64,000 nucleotides of DNA from positions 496,001 through 560,000 of the forward strand of contig OZ244029.1 in the NCBI GenBank assembly GCA_965214945.1, given 5' to 3'. Each line of letters opens with the position of its first letter. Position 1 is the stretch's first letter. Below are positions 53,356 through 61,634 of the stretch, piece after piece. The position numbers were made by a program, and so were the translations under genes. The notes below the pieces were generated by a model. It saw only the letters and a program-made list of their open reading frames with translations. It made no database searches and was not told where the DNA came from. The stretch comes from JAAXHB01 sp965214945 (GTDB lineage Bacteria > Actinomycetota > Acidimicrobiia > Acidimicrobiales > Aldehydirespiratoraceae).

Positions 53356-55246
53356 CGCCACCAAAAACTCGAACGGGCTGAAGGTTTTCTTCTGCCTTTC
53401 GCATATACCGAGGACGGACATCCCGCACATCAGCGAATACGAGCAGGCGTTCTTCGCGGCCAGGTCCTTCTGGTCGCAGCACGATCTCGGTCCGACGAGC
53501 AAAGCCTGCGTGACCCGCATCGAGAAGATGCTGGACCGCACGGAGATTCCCTGTCTGGTGTGCTCCGACGACGGGGAGGGCATAGACCCCGCCGCGATCC
53601 GCTCTTTGTACGGCGAAGGCGCCACGACCAAGCCTGGCCAGGGCCGCGGCTCGGTCGGCAAAGGACACCTGACGGCTTTTTCGCCCAGCGATCTGCGCCT
53701 CGTGTTGTACGCGGGACGGCACGCCGTACACGACTTTGACGGCCGGGCGTCCACTTTCGGCGCTCATGCTGTCCTGGCCACGCACCGCAACGACGACAAC
53801 ACAGAGCAGTACTCACCCCACGGCTACGTGATGCCGCCCCCGCAGCAGCAAGAAAGCCTGTTCGTGTCGGACGCCGGAGGTGTACCGCACATTCCGCCGC
53901 TTCTTGACCGCTGGCTGCCCGACGGGGGTCGAACCGGTTCGGCCGTGGTCATCGTCGGATACCGTCCGCTGTCCGGTCATGCCGCCCGGACGGCCGGCGA
54001 CGATGACATCCGCGACATGGTGTTCACGTCGGTGGTAAAGAACTTCACCGTCGCTTTGCATCAAGGCGACATCGCAGTCGCGTTCGGGCCGCCCGGAAGC
54101 GCCACACGCAGCGAGCCTCTGGACAAGACGACCGCCGCCGAGTTCTTGAGAAGCGTGTCCTCGCAGCAGCGCCGCACGAGAGGATCGCAAGGCCCGGCGG
54201 GACGATACGCGAACCGGGTGTGGCAGACGCTCGACCGCCCCGACGCGGAGCTGGGCCCGGAGAAACTGGCCGGCGAGGCCCGCCGGGCGAAGGCGGACGC
54301 GGCGTCGGTCGACTGGTCCGGTGTGAGAGTCTGGTTCCGCAAGCTCAAGCCCAGCGACCGGTCCCGTGTGTTCGTGTTCAGGGACGGAATGTGGATCACC
54401 GACACCGAATGCCCGAGCCTTCGCCCGAGCGACTTCGGCGGCTGCAACCCGTTCGAGGCTGTCGTGGACTTCAAATGGGTCGGCGACGGGAGCCTGGCCG
54501 ATCTGATCCGCAACGCGGAGGGCGCGAGCCACATACGCGTCCGGCCACGAGAGATGGAACACAAAAAGGAGCAGAAAAACCTGACCCGCGCGTTGAAACA
54601 GCTGCGGAACGTTCTCCGCGACTTGGCTGGCGATCTGAACTCGAAGCCGTTCGTTCCTGACACGCTGAAACTGTTCAACACCAGACGCGACACCGCAGTG
54701 GCGGAAAGGCCGAAACGCAGACACCGCCCGACATCCCACGCTCTGGTGAACGCATCACACCCCGAAGGCGGCCACAGAGAAGAGACCAGCAGCAGCGGCG
54801 GCAGGAGACCGCAGACCCCTGCTCCACACCCGAAGCCGCGCAAGAAGGCAGCCCCCGCCCCGGGAAGCGCCAACGACAGCGGAACCATCTTCGTTCCCTC
54901 GACGGACGGCCCCGGCAGAGAGTTCCGAGTCGCGTGGGATGCCCCCCGCAGAGACAACCGCCGCACCACGGCGGAGTTCAGGATGGCGTTGCGTTCAGGT
55001 TCTGACGAGACGTCCGACTCCAAGAAACCGCCGGAGTGGCTGCCGATCAGCGAGATCGTGACCGAAGACGGCATTGCGCATAGACCTCAGGAGCAGGGCG
55101 CCGGATGGGTGCGGCTGCCGGACGCGGCGGCGTCGGGCGAAGCCGTTGTGCGTCTCAGCGAACCCGTCGCCCCGGCTGACGTTCCCGCGCTGATATTGGA
55201 CCTGGTCTGGCGGCAACCGCCCGCGGCCCCTGGCCGGGCTGGTTGA
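53234..55246 (+). CDS. GHKL-type ATPase, module 2
   Basis: A 670-residue protein with an intact Bergerat fold: N-box IRELVQNSLDATK, G1 box VCSDDGEGID and G2 box GRGSVGKGHLTAF, as in MORC/Hsp90-like ATPases. A middle segment with WSGVRVWFRKLKP and FVFRDGMWITD follows, then a Pro/Lys-rich low-complexity linker (about 500-560) and a beta-rich C-terminus similar in layout to module 1. ATP-driven N-terminal dimerisation is typical of the family. It is followed after one base by the middle gene. This copy is in frame with no homopolymer inside. Confidence 0.8.
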   Translation: MAELRFGSDPGAAFGFDSSTVQRESVSDESVIRELVQNSLDATKNSNGLKVFFCLSHIPRTDIPHISEYEQAFFAARSFWSQHDLGPTSKACVTRIEKMLDRTEIPCLVCSDDGEGIDPAAIRSLYGEGATTKPGQGRGSVGKGHLTAFSPSDLRLVLYAGRHAVHDFDGRASTFGAHAVLATHRNDDNTEQYSPHGYVMPPPQQQESLFVSDAGGVPHIPPLLDRWLPDGGRTGSAVVIVGYRPLSGHAARTAGDDDIRDMVFTSVVKNFTVALHQGDIAVAFGPPGSATRSEPLDKTTAAEFLRSVSSQQRRTRGSQGPAGRYANRVWQTLDRPDAELGPEKLAGEARRAKADAASVDWSGVRVWFRKLKPSDRSRVFVFRDGMWITDTECPSLRPSDFGGCNPFEAVVDFKWVGDGSLADLIRNAEGASHIRVRPREMEHKKEQKNLTRALKQLRNVLRDLAGDLNSKPFVPDTLKLFNTRRDTAVAERPKRRHRPTSHALVNASHPEGGHREETSSSGGRRPQTPAPHPKPRKKAAPAPGSANDSGTIFVPSTDGPGREFRVAWDAPRRDNRRTTAEFRMALRSGSDETSDSKKPPEWLPISEIVTEDGIAHRPQEQGAGWVRLPDAAASGEAVVRLSEPVAPADVPALILDLVWRQPPAAPGRAG

Positions 55247-55247
55247 C

Positions 55248-56123
55248 ATGGACTTGGTCCCGCTGCTCGACCTTTCCGTAGCCGGCACGCTGCGCAGCGG
55301 CGTCCAGTCTCGGCACTGGCCGAAAGGCGACTTCGCCGCCCAGTTCGACAAGATCGGGCAGAACGGCCGCGGCGCTGCGGGCTTCACGGCCAGCGGCTTC
55401 GAGCTGGTCGGAGCGGCCGGCATCGCTGACCTGCTGAAACTGGGCGACGCCCGGTACGCGGTGGAGGTCCGCTGCCCTCAAACCGCTTGGGCCAAGACGT
55501 ACGCCGCCGCCGCAGGATCCTCGGACGTGCGCTGCGACATACCCGCCGGCAGCACGAGGGGCCGGTTGTGGCTCTGGCCGGGCGTCGTGACCGTCGCCGA
55601 CGCCCAGATGCCGACCGGCGATCTGCACCCTCTGCTGCGAACAGCGCGCAACGGCGAAACCCGGCGCAGCGTCCAGGTCCCGGCCGGGGTCTGGCTGGTC
55701 ATCGGCAGACCCCACAAAGCCAACCTGGACCGCGGCGGGGACTCCATGGTCGTCTTCGACTTCGAAGAGGACATCAAAGGAGGCGAAGCAACGATCCGCA
55801 AAGTCAACGACGGAGGAGACGCCCGGTTTCACATCACCCTGTCCACCGAGCAGCGCGACCGAGCCGGACGAGACGGGACGCTGCACTGGGCGGCGCTGGC
55901 CGTAGCGCTGGCGATGCTGCCCTACCAGCACGAATACGACATCACCAACGACCACGACGAAGACCCACACGTGCCCGGCTCGCGCCTCGGGCAGGAACTC
56001 GCCGTCCGACTGACCAACGCCGACATCTCGCTTTGGAACAACAAGGGGATCGACTGGGATCCGCTGCAGGCGCTGACCCACGTCCTGATGGCGCTGCCGG
56101 ACATGCCCGACACCGGAACGTGA
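55248..56123 (+). CDS. Module middle protein of unknown function, module 2
   Basis: A 291-residue protein of unknown function. The beta-rich centre aligns by eye with the module 1 protein at 46151, followed by a charged FDFEEDIKGGEATIRK block and a C-terminal helical part (HWAALAVALAMLPYQ, ALTHVLMALPDMP). It is cytoplasmic, with no known catalytic motif. It is tightly packed between the GHKL and DUF6339-like genes, which implies co-translation and perhaps a complex. Confidence 0.6.
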   Translation: MDLVPLLDLSVAGTLRSGVQSRHWPKGDFAAQFDKIGQNGRGAAGFTASGFELVGAAGIADLLKLGDARYAVEVRCPQTAWAKTYAAAAGSSDVRCDIPAGSTRGRLWLWPGVVTVADAQMPTGDLHPLLRTARNGETRRSVQVPAGVWLVIGRPHKANLDRGGDSMVVFDFEEDIKGGEATIRKVNDGGDARFHITLSTEQRDRAGRDGTLHWAALAVALAMLPYQHEYDITNDHDEDPHVPGSRLGQELAVRLTNADISLWNNKGIDWDPLQALTHVLMALPDMPDTGT

Positions 56124-57010
56124 GACACCACGTGAGCGTGTTCGAGCGCCTGCCCGAGAAGTGCCAGCCCGCGGTCACCGCCTGGCGGGAAAGTCTGGTG
56201 GACAAGAAATACCAAGACGCGGACACAGAACGGGTCCGCCGTCAGCAGAAGCTTCTGAAAGCGGCCAAACACTCCTCGGGGGAGTTGGCCAGTCTGATGC
56301 TGACCGCGGCTGACGCGTCGGAGGCCGACCTAAAAACCTGGCCGCGGCTGGCGTCCGACCTCACATCCAAAGAGATGCTCAAACCGCAGGTCGAAACAGG
56401 CGAAATGGTGTACAAGTCCCTCGCGGGCGTCACCCGCTGGGACGCGGCCAGCGGCGTCTTCTGGCTGCTGTGCCACATCCGGTGGCTGCTCGACGGCAGC
56501 TTCCCCGATCCGTCCGCTCTAGGTCTCATCGGCACTTCCGCGGACAAGCTCAACCCGAAGATGCTCAACGATCACCCGCGCAACCTCACCGGAGACGAAC
56601 GCAAGTTCATCGACTGGCGGGTGCGCGACCTGCTACGCCACACCGGAGGCATCCCCCACGTCCGCGACGCCACCGCTTTCATGTACGACACCCCCCTAGC
56701 GGGAGCGTGGTGGAAAGTCGAATTGTGCCTCTCGGCCGCCCAAGCCAGCCGAGAGGCCTTCACAGAAAGAGACGCCCACCAAGTGCTGCTGCACCGATCC
56801 GTGTGGGAAGAATGGACACGATGGGTCACACGCCGTGCCGGGAAGCTCGCCGCCCCGACCGCGCTCGCCGGGTTCGTGATCGCTGTCAGGCGACGAGACA
56901 AGCCGACCGACGCAGAACAGAAAACGATGATGGCGAAGCTGGCCCGCCGCGTCCACGGCCTGCACCTCGACGCCGCCAACCCCCACGAGATCGCGGAACT
57001 CTGCCTCTGA
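56120..57010 (+). CDS. DUF6339-like protein, module 2
   Basis: A 296-residue, largely helical protein with FWLLCHIRWLLDGSFP, GAWWKVELCLSAAQAS and HGLHLDAANPHEIAE. It shares the Trp-rich middle segment and the C-terminal pattern of the module 1 protein at 45349. GTG 56120 overlaps the previous stop as GTGA; GTG 56132 is an alternative. It ends the module, and the next 100 bases lead into the res fossil. Confidence 0.6.
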   Translation: MRHHVSVFERLPEKCQPAVTAWRESLVDKKYQDADTERVRRQQKLLKAAKHSSGELASLMLTAADASEADLKTWPRLASDLTSKEMLKPQVETGEMVYKSLAGVTRWDAASGVFWLLCHIRWLLDGSFPDPSALGLIGTSADKLNPKMLNDHPRNLTGDERKFIDWRVRDLLRHTGGIPHVRDATAFMYDTPLAGAWWKVELCLSAAQASREAFTERDAHQVLLHRSVWEEWTRWVTRRAGKLAAPTALAGFVIAVRRRDKPTDAEQKTMMAKLARRVHGLHLDAANPHEIAELCL

Positions 57011-57104
57011 CCAGCCGCCCAATCGCTGAGAGTGCTCGTCTCAAGGCACCATGCGTGAGGGTTATCGGCTAAATAGCATTCACAGCCGGCTGAAAACGTT
57101 GCCT

Positions 57105-57357
57105 AATGGAGCGCCCGGCCTGTGACCTGCTCGCACAGCAGTCGAACACAGGCCCGAGCCGGCCCTCGTCGCGCAGCGCCGCCAGGGCGTTGAACCACAA
57201 AGCGGCCGTCTTGTCGTCATCGGCAGAGTCTCCGGTGCGGTGGCCTCGCTCCGGCAGGTAGCAGTGGTGGGCCTCGTCGTTCAGCACGCAGACGCGCTGG
57301 CCGCCCGCTCCACGAGGCCTGACCTTAGATCACACCTGTGACATAGGCCGGATAACC
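57105..57357 (-). pseudogene. Mosaic fossil of the res gene
   Basis: Three non-adjacent pieces of res (39195-42323) are fused here in the same order and strand. One piece matches around 40411-40446, a second matches 41240-41404 (with the DEAH-box NDEAHHCYLPE), and the last matches the res start and leader at 42314-42364. Deletions joined them. This proves a second res copy once stood on this side of the island. Confidence 0.85.
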
Positions 57358-57424
57358 GTCCAATCGGTAGTGTTAGAGCCGTCCGATTGGTAGTGTTGGA
57401 GCCGTCCAATCGGTAGCATTCAGC
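57356..57424 (+). repeat. Three 23-bp direct repeats just upstream of the DUF4143 ATPase
   Basis: Units CCGTCC[AG]AT[CT]GGTAGTGTT... at 57356, 57379 and 57402 are in perfect phase and end two bases before the GTG start at 57427. The position suggests an operator or a translational control site. Confidence 0.85.
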
Positions 57425-57426
57425 TG

Positions 57427-58719
57427 GTGCGCCGTTACTTCTCCAGAATTGTTGACCAAGAGTTGGACGAGTTGCTCGGCGGACTCCCGGCGATATCAAT
57501 TGAGGGGCCACGGGCGGTGGGCAAGACCGAGACCGCGCAGCGCCGGGCCGCGACCGTCCACCGCCTCGACGATGCGGCACAGTTAGAGATCTTTCGGGCA
57601 GACCCGGAGCGGCTTGTCGCCGGTGAGCCGCCGGTGTTAATAGACGAGTGGCAGCGTCTGCCGTCATCGTGGGATCTGGTGCGCCGCGCTGTCGATCGCG
57701 ACCCCGAGGCGTCGAAGTTCCTGCTCACCGGATCGGCCGCCCCAACCGAGGCCCCGACTCACTCGGGAGCTGGGCGGATCATCACCATCAGGATGCGGCC
57801 GATGTCGCTGGCCGAGCGCAGCCTCACCGAGCCGACCGTCAGCCTCGCCGATCTGCTCAGCGGCCGGCGCCCCGCGCTGGAGGGTGCCGCGCGTCTCACG
57901 CTTGCGGACTACGCGTCTGAGATCGTGAAATCGGGTTTCCCTGCCATTCGCGCATTTCAAGGTCGCCTGTTGCGTGCGCAGCTTGACGGCTACATAGAGC
58001 GTATCTTGGAGCACGATTTTGTCCAGCAGGGACGCAAGGCGCGCAACAAGAGCGCGTTGCGACGATGGCTCACCGCTTACGCGGCCGCTAGCTCCACAGC
58101 CGCGTCGTATGAGACGATCCGCTATGCCGCAACCGCGGGTGAGGCCAACAAGCCGGCGAAGTCGACGACCATCGCCTACCGGAAGATCCTCGAGCAGCTC
58201 TGGATGATCGAAGAAGTCCCGGCATGGATGCCGAGCAGGAGCCGGCTACGCCGTTTGGCGGCCTCGCCCGTGCACCAGCTTGCCGATCCGGCTCTAGCGT
58301 CTCGGCTGCTGGGAGTTGGCATCGACCAGCTCATAGCGGGCGCCGGCCATCGGGAGGGTGCCAGCGGTGTCGGTGATCTTGCCGGGTATGGCACGCTGCT
58401 GGGCACGCTATTTGAGTCGCTTATCACGCTGTCGGTGCGCGTTTACGCCCAAGCAAACGAAGCCAGGGTGGCCCACCTGCGGACCCGTGCCGGCGAGCAC
58501 GAAGTCGACCTGATCGTCGAGCGGGCAGATGGCCGTGTGGTCGCGCTGGAGGTCAAGCTCTCGTCTGCGGTCAGCGGCAGCGACGTGAGGCATCTGCGCT
58601 GGCTCTCGGACCGTATCGGGACGGGCCTGCTCGACGCTGTCGTCGTCACCACTGGCCCTGAGGCCTACCGTCGCTCCGACGGCATCGGCGTCATCCCCGC
58701 CGCACTTCTAACCGCCTGA
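57427..58719 (+). CDS. DUF4143-family ATPase
   Basis: A 430-residue protein. The N-terminal P-loop is IEGPRAVGKTETAQ, a Walker B-like PPVLIDEWQRLP follows, and the C-terminal half has the DUF4143 pattern (GTLFESLITLSVRVYA and HEVDLIVERADGRVVALEVKLS, a nuclease-like D...E-V-K element). Such ATPases are widespread in mobile and defence regions with no firm function. GTG 57427 is preceded by three phased 23-bp repeats and starts immediately outside the res fossil. Confidence 0.82.
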   Translation: MRRYFSRIVDQELDELLGGLPAISIEGPRAVGKTETAQRRAATVHRLDDAAQLEIFRADPERLVAGEPPVLIDEWQRLPSSWDLVRRAVDRDPEASKFLLTGSAAPTEAPTHSGAGRIITIRMRPMSLAERSLTEPTVSLADLLSGRRPALEGAARLTLADYASEIVKSGFPAIRAFQGRLLRAQLDGYIERILEHDFVQQGRKARNKSALRRWLTAYAAASSTAASYETIRYAATAGEANKPAKSTTIAYRKILEQLWMIEEVPAWMPSRSRLRRLAASPVHQLADPALASRLLGVGIDQLIAGAGHREGASGVGDLAGYGTLLGTLFESLITLSVRVYAQANEARVAHLRTRAGEHEVDLIVERADGRVVALEVKLSSAVSGSDVRHLRWLSDRIGTGLLDAVVVTTGPEAYRRSDGIGVIPAALLTA

Positions 58720-58951
58720 TCAGATCTCACCCGGGCAGCGGTCTCAACCGGGCAGCGGGCAGATCTCACTGGGGCAGCGGGCGGCGCGCTGCGCAGCAGG
58801 CTGGGAGACGTATGTTCGTTGCGGGCGCGGCCTGAGGACGGCGAAATCGGGCCCAAAAAATCTCAAAAGTCTCCGTTGCCCTGGAGAAAATCTCCGCTGC
58901 CCCGGGGAAGTGTCTGTGGTTCCCCGGAATCACAGACCAAGAGTTAGCTCA
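58720..58951. other. Spacer with short imperfect repeats
   Basis: CAGATCTCAC...GGGCAGCGG-type units lie between 58721 and 58780, and AAAATCTC...CCGTTGCCC-type units between 58855 and 58915. No gene is supported. Confidence 0.4.
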
Positions 58952-60025
58952 CTAGCTCTGGTGAAGAACATAGGGCCGCTCGTTCGGCACCAATGACAAC
59001 ATGGCCGCCTCCGTTTCGAAGACAACTTCATCCAGCAACTCGTGGTCCTGGGATACCGTAAGGGGCGTGCCAATCCAGTCTCGTGGCTGTTCAAAGAGTA
59101 TCGTGAGGGGCTGATCAAAGGTGATGTTGTCGAGTCCGTCGGAGAGGGTAATCTCGATGCTCTCAGTGTGTTCGCCTGCGAGAGGGTCTGCGATCACTTT
59201 GACATCCAACAGGATGTTCTCCCGTTCTCTGGTGTATAGCACTATATCGTTCATCGGAGCTGTCCAAATGTCACGAGCTGCAATCGACCTGACATCGTCT
59301 TGGAATTCGTCCCAGTCATACCAACCCCACCCGTCTGGATTCCCGATGTTATGGTAGGTCAATATCACCCACGCGCGTTGGTCCAACGCCTCTTCCAGTA
59401 CCGGAAGCAGCTCTCGGTTGTCATTGATGCAGGTAGCACAATCGGCGAATTCGATGCTTTGCATATCCACCGCCTGAAGGCCGAACCAATTGTCGGGAGC
59501 CCGCTGGGACCCTGGAAGGTTGTAGTACTTCGTGGGATCATGAGTCTGTAGCCTTCCGCTCAGAAATCCTGAAGCCTCCAAGGCTTGCTGCGTCTCTTCG
59601 TCATGGCCTGCGTTTCGCGGGTAAGCGTAAGCCACAGGCTTCAATCCCCAGTCTTTCATAGTGTCATAGCACGCTTGGAATGATCTCAGGGCGTCGTTAT
59701 ACGACAACTCGTCGTGATCGATGTGGTCATGTCCGTGACCGAAATAGCCGAATCCGTTGAGGACCAGTTCTTCCAGCAGATAGACGAGCATCTCGTCGTC
59801 AGGTCCATTGAACACGAGATCGCCTCGAAATGTGTTTCTTGTAATGACCTCATAGCCAAGGACCAAGCCTTGTTCGATCATGAAGCCATCAATATCTGGT
59901 TCCCTTCCCAGAGTGGGCCTGTCATCAAACGTGATTGAGACGGCAGCGGTGTGATTATCAAACCACTTTGCCACCGTAGCGTTCAGAGCGTTGGGCAGAG
60001 CCGGCCCGTCGGGGGGGGGGGGCAT
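58952..60025 (-). CDS. Polysaccharide-deacetylase-like protein with homopolymer-controlled N-terminus
   Basis: A 357-residue frame with a NodB-like deacetylase core: VSITFDDRP (metal-binding Asp), GHGHDHIDHDEL (His pair), AYAYPRNAGHDEETQQAL and ILTYHNIGNPDGWG. It probably removes acyl groups from a surface polysaccharide. The ATG at 60025 starts inside a C12 run. Upstream, in another frame, is a lipoprotein signal (LLLFGTLTAMMGC, from about GTG 60164), and eleven or fourteen C would fuse it to the core. At twelve only a version without signal is possible. Base composition is lower in GC than in neighbours. A second run (60187-60199) lies further upstream. Confidence 0.7.
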   Translation of the reverse strand: MPPPPDGPALPNALNATVAKWFDNHTAAVSITFDDRPTLGREPDIDGFMIEQGLVLGYEVITRNTFRGDLVFNGPDDEMLVYLLEELVLNGFGYFGHGHDHIDHDELSYNDALRSFQACYDTMKDWGLKPVAYAYPRNAGHDEETQQALEASGFLSGRLQTHDPTKYYNLPGSQRAPDNWFGLQAVDMQSIEFADCATCINDNRELLPVLEEALDQRAWVILTYHNIGNPDGWGWYDWDEFQDDVRSIAARDIWTAPMNDIVLYTRERENILLDVKVIADPLAGEHTESIEITLSDGLDNITFDQPLTILFEQPRDWIGTPLTVSQDHELLDEVVFETEAAMLSLVPNERPYVLHQS

Positions 60026-60084
60026 CAGAGGCCGGCGGATCGGGCGGAGAGACCGTAGCGTTCAGAGCGTTGGGCAGAGCCGGC
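59973..60084. repeat. 33-bp direct repeat flanking the C12 run
   Basis: Identical 33-bp copies at 59973-60005 and 60052-60084 encode a duplicated ALPNALNATV segment in the deacetylase leader. Confidence 0.85.
60011..60022. repeat. G12 homopolymer in the deacetylase gene
   Basis: Twelve G on the + strand; coding C12. At this length the signal peptide and enzyme core are in different frames. Confidence 0.9.
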
Positions 60085-60186
60085 TCAGAACTTGGGGCAT
60101 CTGTTGTCGCTGCCCGGCATCCCATCATGGCGGTCAACGTGCCGAACAGCAGTAAAGCTGCCACATTCGGAGCGGGGATTCTTATC

Positions 60187-60199
60187 GGGGGGGGGGGGG
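60187..60199. repeat. G13 homopolymer upstream of the deacetylase lipoprotein signal
   Basis: Thirteen G on the + strand, about 23 bases before the GTG that begins the lipoprotein signal. It could alter promoter spacing, or lie in coding sequence if translation starts further upstream (ATG 60353). Confidence 0.85.
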
Positions 60200-60404
60200 C
60201 CGTCCGATGTGCATGCCCGGACGAGCCTATTGTCCCAATTACCCAGCCGCGGTGTGGAGGCAAGCCGCCGAGTGCGACCGCGAGAACAGCGGCGAGGGCG
60301 GCCGGCCTCCTTAGCCTGTTGCTGATCCCGTGGGCGCGACCGGGCTCGGCCACGAGGCACCTGAGCCTGGTCGGCGCCGCTGGGAGGATGAGGAGGGCGA
60401 CGGC

Positions 60405-61634
60405 ATGGGGCCGCTAGCGGGAAGTCGGGTGATCGAGATGGCCGGCATCGGGCCGGGACCGTTCTGCGCCATGATGCTGGCCGACATGGGCGCCGACGTC
60501 ATCCGAGTCGACCGGGCTTCGTCGGTGCAAGGAGCGCGCTCCGCTGCCTCCGCTAGCCGGCCGAGTAGAGCAGTCGCCGACGAGTCCGGCAGCGACTCTG
60601 GTTCCGATTCTGCGGCGACGGGCGCCTCTCGCCCGCCGCCCATCGACCCCATGAGCCGCGGCCGGCGCTCGATCGGCGTCGATCTCAAGGCGCCGGGCGG
60701 TCCCGAGACCGTTCTGAAGCTCGCCGAGAGTGCCGACGCGATGATGGAACCGTTCCGGCCCGGAGTGGCCGAACGCCTCGGCATCGGGCCCGAGCCGTGC
60801 CTGAGGCGCAATCCGCGTCTGGTGTACGGGCGGATGACCGGCTTCGGCCAGGACGGTCCGTGCGCGGCGATGGCAGGCCACGACGTGAACTACATCGCCT
60901 TGGCGGGGGCGCTTCACCCGATAGGGCGGCAGGGCGAAGCGCCGGTGCCTCCGCTTAACTTGGTCGGCGACTTCGGCGGTGGTGGCATGTACCTGGCGTT
61001 CGGCATGGTGTGCGCGCTGCTCGAGGCCCGCTCCTCGGGCCGGGGCCAGGTCGTCGACGCCGCCATGGTGGACGGTGCCGCGTCGCTCATGACCATGTTC
61101 TACGGGCTGCGGGCCGCGGGCTTCTGGAGCGACGAGCGCGGTGCCAATCTGCTCGACACCGGCGCCCCTTACTACAACGTCTATGAGACGAAGGACGGCC
61201 GCTACATCTCGCTCGGCTCGCTGGAGCCGCAGTTCTACGCCGAGCTGCGGGTCCGCCTCGGCCTGGATGGCCCACGATGGGACAAACAGGGCGACCGGTC
61301 GCGTTGGCCCGAACTCAGAGACGAGCTCGCCGAGGTGGTGGCTTCCAAAACCCGCGACGAATGGTGCGAGCTGCTCGACGGCAGCGATGTTTGCTTCGCA
61401 CCGGTGCTGTCGATGGACGAGGCGCCCGACCACCCGCACAACCGGCACCGCGGGACGTTCATCTCTGCCGACGGCGTCGTGCAGCCTGCCCCGGCGCCCC
61501 GGTTCAGCCGCACCGCCGCGTCGCTCAGCCGCCCGCCGCCCCACGCCGGCCAGCACACCGACGAGGTGCTCACCGAGCTGGGAATGAATACCGGGGAGAT
61601 CGCCGAGTTGCGCGGTTGCGGGGCCGTGGCCTGA
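60405..61634 (+). CDS. CaiB/BaiF family CoA transferase, alpha-methylacyl-CoA racemase-like
   Basis: A 409-residue protein with the family opening GSRVIEMAGIGPGPFCAMMLADMGADVIRVDR. GRRSIGVDLK follows, then the catalytic-Asp block GDFGGGGMYLAFG with GQVVDAAMVDG behind it. Its closest pattern is alpha-methylacyl-CoA racemase (Mcr/Amacr), which epimerises 2-methylacyl-CoA in branched-chain lipid breakdown. After residue ~37 there is an unusual ~40-residue Ser/Ala/Asp-rich insert. ATG 60405 has an AGGAGG site. It overlaps the next gene as TGATG. Confidence 0.87.
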   Translation: MGPLAGSRVIEMAGIGPGPFCAMMLADMGADVIRVDRASSVQGARSAASASRPSRAVADESGSDSGSDSAATGASRPPPIDPMSRGRRSIGVDLKAPGGPETVLKLAESADAMMEPFRPGVAERLGIGPEPCLRRNPRLVYGRMTGFGQDGPCAAMAGHDVNYIALAGALHPIGRQGEAPVPPLNLVGDFGGGGMYLAFGMVCALLEARSSGRGQVVDAAMVDGAASLMTMFYGLRAAGFWSDERGANLLDTGAPYYNVYETKDGRYISLGSLEPQFYAELRVRLGLDGPRWDKQGDRSRWPELRDELAEVVASKTRDEWCELLDGSDVCFAPVLSMDEAPDHPHNRHRGTFISADGVVQPAPAPRFSRTAASLSRPPPHAGQHTDEVLTELGMNTGEIAELRGCGAVA

